A stretch of 55,946 nt of DNA from the NCBI GenBank assembly GCA_964530115.1, contig CAZGYD010000203.1, forward strand, positions 1 to 55,946, written 5' to 3'. The notes beneath the pieces are model-generated. The model was not told the origin of the DNA. It did no database searches and saw only the letters and a program-made list of their open reading frames with translations. The stretch is from Fen-999 sp964530115. GTDB taxonomy: Bacteria; Pseudomonadota; Gammaproteobacteria; Burkholderiales; Rhodocyclaceae. Shown piece by piece: positions 14,788 to 22,498 of the stretch (position 1 is the first letter of the stretch; every line of letters begins with the position of its first letter). Position numbers and translations under genes: made by a program.

Positions 14788-17274
14788 TTACGCTTTCTCG
14801 ACCGACACCTTGCCGGTGTAGTAGTTGGCCATCCCGGTCACCCGGTCCGACTGCTGATTGACGATCGTATCGACGTGCGAACCGCGCCCTTTCGCCCAGC
14901 GGCCGTGCGCCCAGTGGCCGTGTTCGAAGGGCAGTACGATCACATCGGGGCGCGTCAGTTCGGTCACCCGCGCGATCGCCTCGATCTCGCCGAGGTTGTT
15001 CTTGATCCTGATGCGGTCGCCGTCCTTGAAGCCCTTCGCCTGGGCGACGCTCGGGTGCACCTCGCAGACCGCCTGCGTCTTGCCGCCGACCGTCGGCTGG
15101 AACAGGGCGATGCAGTTGGGCAGATTGGCGCCGCGCCCCTCGCAGTGCAATGCCGTCTTCGGCGTGACGAAGTGGAGATCGCCGCTGCCGGTGTATTTCG
15201 GCTCTTCCCATTGCGGGAACATCAGCTTCTTCGGATCACGCCCGGTGGTCTTGGCGATCCATGCGGCCTCATGCTCCAGCTTGGACGACTTGAACTCGAA
15301 CTTGCCCGAGTCGGTCTTGAGCAGTTTTGCCTTGACCTCCTCGGGTTTCATCGGTTTGTTGTAGCCCTTGCCGTCCCATTCGAAGAACTCGCCGCGGATC
15401 TGTCGCCACAGGTAAGGCTTCTTGTACCAGGAGCCCTTCTGCACCCAGGTGTCGAAGTCCTTGACGCCGTTGTCGCCCGGGTTGGCCTCGAAGCCCTTGG
15501 CCAGGTGGCGCAGGATGTTCTCGACGTTGTCGAGCTTCTTGTAGTACTCGCCCGTCGGTCCCTTGATGCGTTTGCCGATCTCGATGAGCACGTCGCCGAA
15601 GGTCTTCGTGTCATAGAGCGGCTTGATCGCCGGCGTGCGGATCTGGGCGAGCGGGTAGCCCTGGAAGGGATAGGTCGGCGCATCCTGCCAGCGCTCGAGG
15701 TAGGTGTTGTCAGGCAACACCAGGTCGGCCATCCAGGCCGTCTCGCCGGGGAAGGGCGAGGTGTCGATGACGAACATGGTCTTCAGCGCCTCTTCCCAGT
15801 CCCGGGCGTTGGGTGTCGAGAAGGCCGGGTTGGTCATGTAGAACATCGCCGTGTCGAGCGTGTAGCCGGCCTTGCCGGAAAGCTGGTTGGCGCCGGCCTC
15901 CTGGATCATGTTCTTGGCCAGCTTGTAGCCGCGCTCGTCGCCCTGCAAATCGATGCGCGGAAACTTCTTCCACGGGCCGTTCTTCGCATAGTCGTCCATG
16001 TGCTGCGCCGGATCGGCCGGTGCGGGGCCATAGGCCGGACCCATCTGGTAGGCGAGGCCCCCTTCGGCGAACAGCGAGCCGACCAGGGCGTTGAGCGAAT
16101 GGATCGCCATGCCGTTGTAGAGGCCGTTGCTATGGGTGTGCGCGCCGCGTTCGAAGAGTGCGATCGCCGGGCGCGTGGTGCCGAACTCGATGGCGGTCTT
16201 GATGATCAGATCGGCCGGGATCGTCGTGACGCCCTCGGCCCATTTCGGCGTCCGATCCTTCAGTTCCACGTTCCACCAGTCGATGAGGCCATGCGTCCAG
16301 CGCTCGTTGAAACTCGCCGGATCGAGCGTCTGTCCGGTCTTGAAATGGTTCTCGCCATCCTTGAAGTTGCCGACGAAATGGCGTTCCCAGAGGCCCTCGG
16401 TGAGGATCACGTGCGCGATCGCCAGCGCCAGCGCGCCGTCGGTGCCCGGCTTGATCAGCAACGCCCGATCGGCGGCAGCGGCCGTCTGGTTCATGTGCAC
16501 GTCGACGTAGGTGACGCGCGTCTTGGGCACCTTTTCGCCGCGAATGTAGCCCCACACCTGCAGGTTGTTGTTGTAGGGGCGGAAGGCTTCGAGGAAATTC
16601 GCGCCGAACATCAGCAGATAGTTGGCATTGCGGTAGTCGTAGGAACTGTACGAGGCGTTGCCGTCGGTGCATTGCTTGGCCACCACCGAGCCGTCGGAGC
16701 AGATCGACGAGTGCCCGATCGGCACGTTCGGCGAGCCGTAGAGCTGGCCGAAAGGCACGATGTTGACGCCGACGTCGGAGGCGCCCCAGCCGCGGCCGAA
16801 GAACAGGCCGAAACGGTGCGACTCGCCCTTGTCGCGCAAAGCATTCAGACGGTCGGCGACGATCTGGAAGGCCTCTTCCCACTTGATCGGCACGAACTTC
16901 GGATCCTGGTCGCGACCCTTCTGCGGATTGGTGCGCTTCATCGGCCCCTTGAAGCGGTCGGGGTCGTAGAGGATGTAGGTGCCGAGGAACATCTTCGGGC
17001 AACCCTTGCCGTTGGCGATCGGATGCTCCGGGTTGCCATAGATGGCATGAACGCGGCCATTCGTCGTATAGACATGGATGCCGCAACGGGCCGGGCACTG
17101 GCCGCAGATGCTGGTCGTGATCCGGGTCTGGTTGTCCGCCGCATTGGCCTTGGCCTCGGAAAGGGCCGTCAGGCCGGCGATCTGGCCGCCGCCGCTGATG
17201 GCCCCGGCCGCGCCGGCCGCGCCGCTGGCCTGGAGAAATCGCCGGCGGGATAGCTTCGTTTTCAGGATTTCCAT
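14788..17274 (-). CDS. arxA: Periplasmic molybdopterin oxidoreductase, ArxA/ArrA-like (probable arsenite oxidase or relative)
   Basis: 828 residues, the usual size for ArxA and ArrA. A Tat signal (SRRRFLQASGAAG) opens it. The [4Fe-4S] ligands are C57-x2-C60-x3-C64-x27-C92, the spacing reported for arsenic oxidoreductases of this branch. The likely Mo ligand is Cys192 in GHSSICSDGS. GRGWG lies at 160-164; I remember this as marking ArxA where ArrA has GRY, but could not check it. MKRTNPQKGRDQDPKFVPI recalls ArrA. ArxA oxidises arsenite to arsenate and feeds electrons to quinone or cytochrome. Gene order B2-A-B1-C-D and the neighbouring AioX-type sensor genes fit. Alternatives: a polysulfide, thiosulfate or tetrathionate reductase relative. 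No other arsenic gene is in the window. Confidence 0.65.
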   Translation of the reverse strand: MEILKTKLSRRRFLQASGAAGAAGAISGGGQIAGLTALSEAKANAADNQTRITTSICGQCPARCGIHVYTTNGRVHAIYGNPEHPIANGKGCPKMFLGTYILYDPDRFKGPMKRTNPQKGRDQDPKFVPIKWEEAFQIVADRLNALRDKGESHRFGLFFGRGWGASDVGVNIVPFGQLYGSPNVPIGHSSICSDGSVVAKQCTDGNASYSSYDYRNANYLLMFGANFLEAFRPYNNNLQVWGYIRGEKVPKTRVTYVDVHMNQTAAAADRALLIKPGTDGALALAIAHVILTEGLWERHFVGNFKDGENHFKTGQTLDPASFNERWTHGLIDWWNVELKDRTPKWAEGVTTIPADLIIKTAIEFGTTRPAIALFERGAHTHSNGLYNGMAIHSLNALVGSLFAEGGLAYQMGPAYGPAPADPAQHMDDYAKNGPWKKFPRIDLQGDERGYKLAKNMIQEAGANQLSGKAGYTLDTAMFYMTNPAFSTPNARDWEEALKTMFVIDTSPFPGETAWMADLVLPDNTYLERWQDAPTYPFQGYPLAQIRTPAIKPLYDTKTFGDVLIEIGKRIKGPTGEYYKKLDNVENILRHLAKGFEANPGDNGVKDFDTWVQKGSWYKKPYLWRQIRGEFFEWDGKGYNKPMKPEEVKAKLLKTDSGKFEFKSSKLEHEAAWIAKTTGRDPKKLMFPQWEEPKYTGSGDLHFVTPKTALHCEGRGANLPNCIALFQPTVGGKTQAVCEVHPSVAQAKGFKDGDRIRIKNNLGEIEAIARVTELTRPDVIVLPFEHGHWAHGRWAKGRGSHVDTIVNQQSDRVTGMANYYTGKVSVEKA

Positions 17275-17302
17275 CCTTTCCTCCTCCTCTCGTCACTTCG
17301 TT

Positions 17303-18445
17303 TCAGACGTGCGGACCGAACATGGCCGCGACTCCCTGCATCAACCGCTGACTCTTCCGGCAGACCTGGCAGAGGTCATCGCCGGTTTCGTAGACAACCT
17401 GCCCGCACGATCTGCAGCTTCGAGCCTTCCATCGGGCGAGCACTTCGAACATCGAATGGCCGCCTTCCGGTTCCACGCGAATGGCGCCGTCCGGACAGAG
17501 GCGTGCGCATTGCCCACAGGCGATGCAGCGCGCGGCGAAGAAGCGGAGCTCGGCCGTATCGGCGGCTTCCTCGCGCTGCAGCGCCTGGGTGGGGCATATC
17601 CGTGCGCAGATGCCATGACCGCTGCATTCGCCGAGCCTTATCTGCGGCAGGATTTCTCCGGGCAATTCCCGCCCGTGCCGCCGGGCGATCGCGGCGAGCG
17701 CCGTCACCGCACGCAGACGGTCGAGCGGTGCGGCAGGCTCGCGCAGCACGACGGCTTCGCCTTCCCCATTGCCGCTTTCCGTCAATGCCTCGGCGCTGCG
17801 CGACATGCTGCCCAACAGGTTGCGGAAGAACGTCCGCCGGCCCATGCGAATCTCGGCATCGGCCGCGGGGATCGATGGTGCGAGCCGCTGCGGTGCCGGC
17901 AGGTGTGAAATGACGGGCAGTGCATCGAGTGGCTGGCCGGCCTGATGCAGCCGGATGCGCGCCTCGGTAACGGCGGCGACCCATTCCGTCATCGTTGCGC
18001 CGGCCCGACAGTCGGCGCAGCCGCCACGATCGAGCAGATGGATCGGCCTGTCCCCGGCGCGCTCGGCGAGGGCGATCAGCCACCCGGCGGAGAGACCGCC
18101 GAGACAGGGTACGCGCAACGTCCCCGCGGGCGACGCATCGAACGGCACGCGCCAGCAGTCGATACAGACTTCCGTTGCCGCCGGGTCGGGCGACGCCGGC
18201 GCGGCGAAGCCGTCGGCGGTGATCGCGGCGGTGGGGCAGACGGCCGCGCATCGGCCGCAGCCGATGCATTCGTCGACGAGCCCGGGCACGCCGTCGGCCA
18301 AGGCGATGGCGCCGGTGGGGCAGGCCTCCTGGCACGATCCGCACGCGTAATCAGGAAAGCGTATGGACAGGCAGGCTGCCTCGGCGAAGCGCAGGCGCGG
18401 GCTTGCGTTGAGGGAACCCCGTTCGGTGAGCGGACCGTCGTTCAT
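17303..18445 (-). CDS. Multi-cluster [4Fe-4S] protein, first gene of the arx-like operon (ArxB2-like)
   Basis: 380 residues from the ATG at 18445. This start, not the upstream one, is chosen because the sigma54 promoter lies between them. Cysteine groups: C25/35/38/42, C60/63/66/70 (CIGCGRCAAVCP), C94/97, C114, C143/146, C274/280/284, C307/310/313/317 (CIACGQCARLCP) and a zinc-ribbon-like C344/347/359/362. It therefore probably binds four [4Fe-4S] clusters and one metal ribbon. A twin-arginine-like GRRTFFRNLLGSM sits in the middle (202-214) rather than at the N terminus, as if two modules had fused. The role is presumably electron transfer with the molybdoenzyme. In known arx operons the first gene also encodes an FeS protein. 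Confidence 0.75.
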   Translation of the reverse strand: MNDGPLTERGSLNASPRLRFAEAACLSIRFPDYACGSCQEACPTGAIALADGVPGLVDECIGCGRCAAVCPTAAITADGFAAPASPDPAATEVCIDCWRVPFDASPAGTLRVPCLGGLSAGWLIALAERAGDRPIHLLDRGGCADCRAGATMTEWVAAVTEARIRLHQAGQPLDALPVISHLPAPQRLAPSIPAADAEIRMGRRTFFRNLLGSMSRSAEALTESGNGEGEAVVLREPAAPLDRLRAVTALAAIARRHGRELPGEILPQIRLGECSGHGICARICPTQALQREEAADTAELRFFAARCIACGQCARLCPDGAIRVEPEGGHSMFEVLARWKARSCRSCGQVVYETGDDLCQVCRKSQRLMQGVAAMFGPHV

Positions 18446-18478
18446 GTCTCGGAAAAAACGAGCTGGTGCGTGGGTTAC

Positions 18479-18493
18479 GCAACAAGCGGGCCA
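18479..18493 (-). promoter_or_regulatory. Sigma54 (-24/-12) promoter of the arx-like operon
   Basis: On the minus strand TGGCCCGCTTGTTGC matches the consensus TGGCACG-N4-TTGC with the required GG-N10-GC spacing. It ends about 34 bp before the ATG at 18445. The nearby response regulator carries GAFTGA, the sigma54-contact motif, so the two fit together. Confidence 0.8.
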
Positions 18494-18572
18494 GCGACGG
18501 AGTGATTCCGCTCGTGTCCAGATTCCATGAGGCTGACGGGGCGATCGTGCCACGCGCGCATGGGTGGGGCAT

Positions 18573-18590
18573 CGTTACGCGGGCGTAACG
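18573..18590. promoter_or_regulatory. Upstream activator palindrome 1
   Basis: CGTTACGC-GG-GCGTAACG is a perfect 8-bp inverted repeat with a 2-bp spacer. It lies about 115 bp upstream of the predicted sigma54 transcription start, a normal place for an enhancer site. The likely binder is the NtrC-type regulator encoded at 20999-22348. Confidence 0.75.
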
Positions 18591-18614
18591 GCCGGCAGGA
18601 ATGGTGCGCTGCAT

Positions 18615-18636
18615 CGTGCTACGCCGGCGTAACACC
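18615..18636. promoter_or_regulatory. Upstream activator palindrome 2
   Basis: CGTGCTACGC-CG-GCGTAACACC is an imperfect copy of palindrome 1 (core CTACGC-N2-GCGTAA). The two centres are 44 bp apart, close to four helical turns, so both dimers would face the same side of the DNA. A lone TTACGC half-site also overlaps the -12 region at 18475-18480. Confidence 0.68.
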
Positions 18637-18697
18637 TCGGGGTGGAACGGGAAATCGGTTGCGGCGATACGGTGCGACTGGACTATCATCGTTCGCG

Positions 18698-19567
18698 ATG
18701 AACGGGAACGACTGGGGAATCAGCCGCCGAAGATTCGTGGCACTCGTGGCCGCGGGACTTCCCTTCGGCAGGCCCGTTCTCGCCGCGGGCGAGCCGCGCG
18801 TCCTGCGCATCGGCCTGACGCCCGTATTCCTCGATGATCAGGTCGGCTTCATCACGCGCTGGCGCCGATGGATCGAAGAGAAACTCGACCGGCCGGTCGC
18901 TTTCATCCAGCGAGGCAACTACCGGGAAATCGTCGACCTGCTGCTTGCCGGCAAGCTCGACTTCGCCTGGCTGTGCGGCTATCCCTACGTGCGCCATCGC
19001 CGCCAGCTGCAGCTCGTTGCCGTGCCGCTCTGGCAGGGGCGGCCCCTCTACCGTTCCTACCTGATCGTCGCGGACACCTCGAGTTTCCGCAGTCTGGCCG
19101 ACCTGCGCGGCGCGACCTTTGCCTATTCGGATCCCGATTCGAACTCCGGTTTTCTCTATCCGCAGTATGCGCTGCGGGCGATGAACGAAAATCCGGTGAC
19201 CTACTTTTCCCGGACTTTCTTCACCTGGGCGCATCGGACGGTGGTCGAGGCCGTGAGCGTCGGCCTCGCCGATGGCGGAGCGGTCGACGGCTACGTCTGG
19301 GAGACGTTGGCGCGGACCCGGCCACAGCTGACCCAGGGCACGCGCGTGATCGACCGTTCGCCGTGGCTGGGTTTCCCGCCCTTCGTCGCGCGCGGCGACA
19401 TCGCTGCCGGGGAGCTGCGCCATTTCCGCACTGCGCTGATGAGCATGGCGGCGGACGGCCGTGGGGCGGAATTGCTCGGCAATCTCGGCCTGGACGGATT
19501 TGTGGCCGGCGACGACAGGCTCTTCGATGGCATCGCCCGGATGATCGAGAAGATGCGCCGGCCATGA
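18698..19567 (+). CDS. Periplasmic PhnD-like binding protein, AioX/ArxX-like sensor component
   Basis: 289 residues. A Tat-type signal (ISRRRFVALVAAGLPFG) is followed by a phosphate/phosphonate (PhnD)-type periplasmic binding fold. A conserved-looking LDFAWLCGYPYV segment places a cysteine, Cys93, where I would expect the ligand pocket. In AioX, a cysteine is reported to bind arsenite, so the same role is possible here. The gene is divergent from the molybdoenzyme operon and overlaps the kinase gene (ATGA). It would bind the inducer and signal to the kinase. It has no clear ribosome binding site; a TATCAT box lies 8 bp before the ATG. Confidence 0.75.
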   Translation: MNGNDWGISRRRFVALVAAGLPFGRPVLAAGEPRVLRIGLTPVFLDDQVGFITRWRRWIEEKLDRPVAFIQRGNYREIVDLLLAGKLDFAWLCGYPYVRHRRQLQLVAVPLWQGRPLYRSYLIVADTSSFRSLADLRGATFAYSDPDSNSGFLYPQYALRAMNENPVTYFSRTFFTWAHRTVVEAVSVGLADGGAVDGYVWETLARTRPQLTQGTRVIDRSPWLGFPPFVARGDIAAGELRHFRTALMSMAADGRGAELLGNLGLDGFVAGDDRLFDGIARMIEKMRRP

Positions 19568-21015
19568 GTCCGCTCGCCCATCTTTCGCTACGCTGGAAGA
19601 TCCCGCTCAGGGTGATGGGCGCGGTGCTGGGAACGGCGCTGGCGGTGACGTTGGCCCTGCTGGCGCGCGACTACGACGACATGCGCGCCAATCTGACGGC
19701 GCACGCCAAGAGCCTCGGCCGGGTGATGGCGAACACGCTGGTCGCGCCGATGCTGCATGACGATGTCTGGCGCGCCTACGAGGTGATCAAGTCGGCGCAC
19801 GATGGCGCCGCAATTGCGCCGGAGCTTCAGGCGGTCGCCGTGCTGGTGACCGACGCGGAGCGCCGTGTCTTCGTCTCGAGCCGGCCGCGCGATTTCCCGA
19901 TCGGCAGCGACCCGACCGTTCGCGGCGGCTCTTTCGCCGAGCTGCGGGACGTCCTGTCCGCCGCGACCGTGATGGAGCAGACCGTCGTCGAGCCCGCCGA
20001 CTCGCCCCATTATTTCGTCACTTCGCCGCTCGTCGCCGATGGCGTGGTGCTCGGTCATGTGATCCTGGCGTATTCGAAGGTGGCGTTCCTGCCACGCTTT
20101 TTCGGCCTGGTGAAGCAGGCGACCCTGGTTACCCTGCTGGTGCTGGCCCTGATCTTGCCCATCTCCTGGGTCTGGGCCGGCCACACCGGTGCGCCGCTGG
20201 TGGCGCTGGCTCAAGCGATGCGCCAGGTGCCGAACCAGCTCGCCGAGGCCGAGTCGGCCCGTCTGCCGCAGAGCGGCGACGAAATCGGCCAGCTTGGCGA
20301 CGCGTTCCGGCGCATGCTGGCGGAACTGAAACGCAAGGAGGAATTGGAGCGCCAGATGCTCGCCTCCGAGCGGCTGGCGGCGGTGGGGCGGCTCTCCGCC
20401 GGTATCGCCCACGAGATCAACAACCCGCTCGGCGGCATGCTGACGGCGATCAAGACCTGGCAGCGGCACGGCAGCGGCGATCCGCTGGCGGCGCAGACGC
20501 TTTCCCTGCTCGAGCGCGGCCTGACGCAGATCCGGAATACCGTCTCGGCGCTGCTCGTCGAAACGAAGACCGAGGACCGTTCGTTCGCGCCGGCCGATAT
20601 CGACGACCTGCTGATCCTCGTCGAAGGGGAGGCGCATGCCCGGTCGGTGCGCGTCGAGGTTGCCGGCACCCTGGCGGAGGCGCTGCCGCTGCCGGCGACG
20701 CTCGTGAGGCAGATCCTGCTCAACCTGCTGCTCAACGCCGTGGCCGCCGCAGCGCCGGACGGCCGCGTCTGGCTGGAGGTCGGCACGGAGCAGGGCCGGC
20801 TCCGGCTCATGGTCGGCAACGATGGCGAGCACATCAGCGACGAACGCATGGCGACGCTCTTCGAGCCTTTCGCGAGCGGCAGGGAAAAGGGCCACGGCCT
20901 CGGGCTGTGGGTCGTCTACCAGATCGTCCGGCAGCTCAACGGCGGCCTCTCCGTCGAAAGCCAGCCCAACCACACAGTCTTCAGCGTCGAGATTCCCTAT
21001 GAGATGCCCGCCTGA
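19564..21015 (+). CDS. Membrane sensor histidine kinase, AioS/ArxS-like
   Basis: 483 residues. Two membrane helices (about 14-34 and 184-204) enclose a periplasmic sensor region of about 150 residues, followed by a HAMP domain. The H-box is AGIAHEINNPLGG with His283, then an N-box (LLLNAVAAAAPDG) and a G-box (KGHGLGLWVV). It would phosphorylate the response regulator encoded next. The ATG overlaps the stop of the binding-protein gene and its own end overlaps the regulator gene by 17 bp, so all three are one operon. Confidence 0.88.
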   Translation: MSPLAHLSLRWKIPLRVMGAVLGTALAVTLALLARDYDDMRANLTAHAKSLGRVMANTLVAPMLHDDVWRAYEVIKSAHDGAAIAPELQAVAVLVTDAERRVFVSSRPRDFPIGSDPTVRGGSFAELRDVLSAATVMEQTVVEPADSPHYFVTSPLVADGVVLGHVILAYSKVAFLPRFFGLVKQATLVTLLVLALILPISWVWAGHTGAPLVALAQAMRQVPNQLAEAESARLPQSGDEIGQLGDAFRRMLAELKRKEELERQMLASERLAAVGRLSAGIAHEINNPLGGMLTAIKTWQRHGSGDPLAAQTLSLLERGLTQIRNTVSALLVETKTEDRSFAPADIDDLLILVEGEAHARSVRVEVAGTLAEALPLPATLVRQILLNLLLNAVAAAAPDGRVWLEVGTEQGRLRLMVGNDGEHISDERMATLFEPFASGREKGHGLGLWVVYQIVRQLNGGLSVESQPNHTVFSVEIPYEMPA

Positions 21016-22348
21016 CAGAAAGCCACGCCTGCTGCTCATCGAAGACGACGAGATCATGGGCGAATCGCTCGGCCAGTTGCTCGGCCTCGAAGGCTTCGAG
21101 GTGACATGGGCCCGCACGGCCGAGGCGGGCCGGCAAGCCCTCGGTACGGCGAACTTCTGCGTCGTCGTCAGCGACATCCGGCTGCCGGACAGGAACGGCG
21201 GCGATCTCTTTCTCGAACTGCGCGCGGGCCAGACCAATCTGCCGCCCTTCCTGTTCATGACCGCCTACGGCACCATCGACCGCGCCGTCGCTCTGCTCAA
21301 GGCCGGTGCCGCCGACTACATCACCAAGCCCTTCGACGTCGACGTGCTCGTGCAGAAGGTGCGCGGGCTGGCCGAAGACTATGGCGTCGATGCCGACGAG
21401 GATCTCTCGCTCGGTGTCTCGCCGGCGATGCGCCAGATCGCCGCCTCGCTGCCGCGGCTCGCGCGCCACGGGGCGACGCTGCTGCTCACCGGCGAGTCCG
21501 GCGTCGGCAAGGAACACGTGGCGCGGCTCTTCCATCACCACGCGGTGGGCGGTGACGAGAATTTCGTCGCGGTCAATTGCGCGGCGATCCCGGAACCGCT
21601 CATGGAAGCCGAACTCTTCGGATACGAAAAGGGCGCCTTCACCGGCGCGGTCAGGGCGAAGCGCGGCCTCATCGAGCAGGCACACCAAGGAACGCTGTTC
21701 CTCGACGAGATCGGCGAAATGCCCCTGGCGATGCAGGCCAAGCTCCTGCGCGTGATCCAGGACCGTCGTTTTACCCGGCTCGGCGGCGAAAAGCCGCTCG
21801 TCTCCGACTTTCGCCTCGTCTGCGCCACGCACCGCGACCTCAAGGCGATGGTCGAAGCAGGCCAGTTCCGCGAGGATCTCTACTACCGCATCCACGTGCT
21901 GCATCTGCGCATTCCGCCGCTGCGCGAGCGGCCCGCGGACATCCGCTGGTTCCTGCGCCATTTCGTCGAGGACTTCAACCGGCATCATCCCGAAGAGGCA
22001 CGGCGGATCGATCCGCGCACCGAGCAGGTGCTCATGGCCTACGCCTGGCCCGGCAACGTGCGCGAGCTCAAGCACGCGGTCGAGCGCGCCTGCATCCTGG
22101 CGCGCGGACCGCTGCTCGGCCCCGAGGCATTCTTCGATAGCGTCGAGGAGGATGCCGGAGCGCAGGCCCAGGCGCCCTCCGCGCCCCTCGCCGAATATCT
22201 GATGGCCTGCGAGCGCGATTACCTCACGCTCGTCCTGGGACGCCACGGCGGCCACATGACACGCGCCGCGGAGGCGCTCGGCATCACGCGCAAGACCCTT
22301 TGGGAAAAGCTGCGCCGGTTGGGTATCCGGGCGCGGGAAGACTCCTGA
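20999..22348 (+). CDS. Sigma54-dependent response regulator (NtrC family), AioR/ArxR-like
   Basis: 449 residues. Receiver domain with acidic pair EDDE near 15-18 and phospho-acceptor Asp59 (VVVSDIRLPD). AAA+ domain with Walker A GESGVGKEH, the sigma54-contact loop GAFTGA, Walker B TLFLDEIGEMPL and the AWPGNVRELKHAVERA sensor region. C-terminal Fis-type helix-turn-helix (MTRAAEALGITRKTLWEKLR). It would activate the divergent molybdoenzyme operon from the two upstream palindromes. The start at 20999 overlaps the kinase gene; the long upstream frame is a shadow of the kinase. Confidence 0.92.
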   Translation: MRCPPDRKPRLLLIEDDEIMGESLGQLLGLEGFEVTWARTAEAGRQALGTANFCVVVSDIRLPDRNGGDLFLELRAGQTNLPPFLFMTAYGTIDRAVALLKAGAADYITKPFDVDVLVQKVRGLAEDYGVDADEDLSLGVSPAMRQIAASLPRLARHGATLLLTGESGVGKEHVARLFHHHAVGGDENFVAVNCAAIPEPLMEAELFGYEKGAFTGAVRAKRGLIEQAHQGTLFLDEIGEMPLAMQAKLLRVIQDRRFTRLGGEKPLVSDFRLVCATHRDLKAMVEAGQFREDLYYRIHVLHLRIPPLRERPADIRWFLRHFVEDFNRHHPEEARRIDPRTEQVLMAYAWPGNVRELKHAVERACILARGPLLGPEAFFDSVEEDAGAQAQAPSAPLAEYLMACERDYLTLVLGRHGGHMTRAAEALGITRKTLWEKLRRLGIRAREDS

Positions 22349-22390
22349 CGCCTGGTGCCAGCGGAAGACACGGCAGTTCGGGGCCATCCC

Positions 22391-22413
22391 GGCGTGTTAC
22401 GGCGGCTGAGTTT
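22391..22413 (+). repeat. Dispersed 24-bp motif, copy 3 (intergenic)
   Basis: GGCGTGTTAC, GG, CGGCTGAGTTT, then GGGGAAGGCC. The last consensus base is G instead of C. It lies between the convergent response regulator and chrA genes. Confidence 0.9.
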
Positions 22414-22498
22414 GGGGAAGGCCGGGCCGGTCGCCGGCCTGTCGTCCGGGCATGGGAGGTCACCCCGCGGCAATCGTCGGCCGGAGACCCGCAGGCGT

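Noticed and set aside
13918..17253. 1111-residue plus-strand open frame opposite the molybdoenzyme genes
   Set aside because: Its composition is Arg/His/Val-rich without any domain, and it lies wholly antisense to genes with intact catalytic motifs.
14788..17274. Tetrathionate reductase (TtrA) reading of the molybdoenzyme, suggested by the PhnD-like sensor
   Set aside because: TtrS normally carries its PhnD-like domain fused to the kinase and TtrR is a NarL/LuxR-type regulator. Here the binding protein is separate and the regulator is sigma54-type, as in AioXSR. Not fully excluded without phylogeny.
18446..18553. Upstream start (18553) for the first FeS protein of the arx-like operon
   Set aside because: It would place the sigma54 promoter inside the coding region; the ATG at 18445 fits the promoter and the first cysteine cluster.
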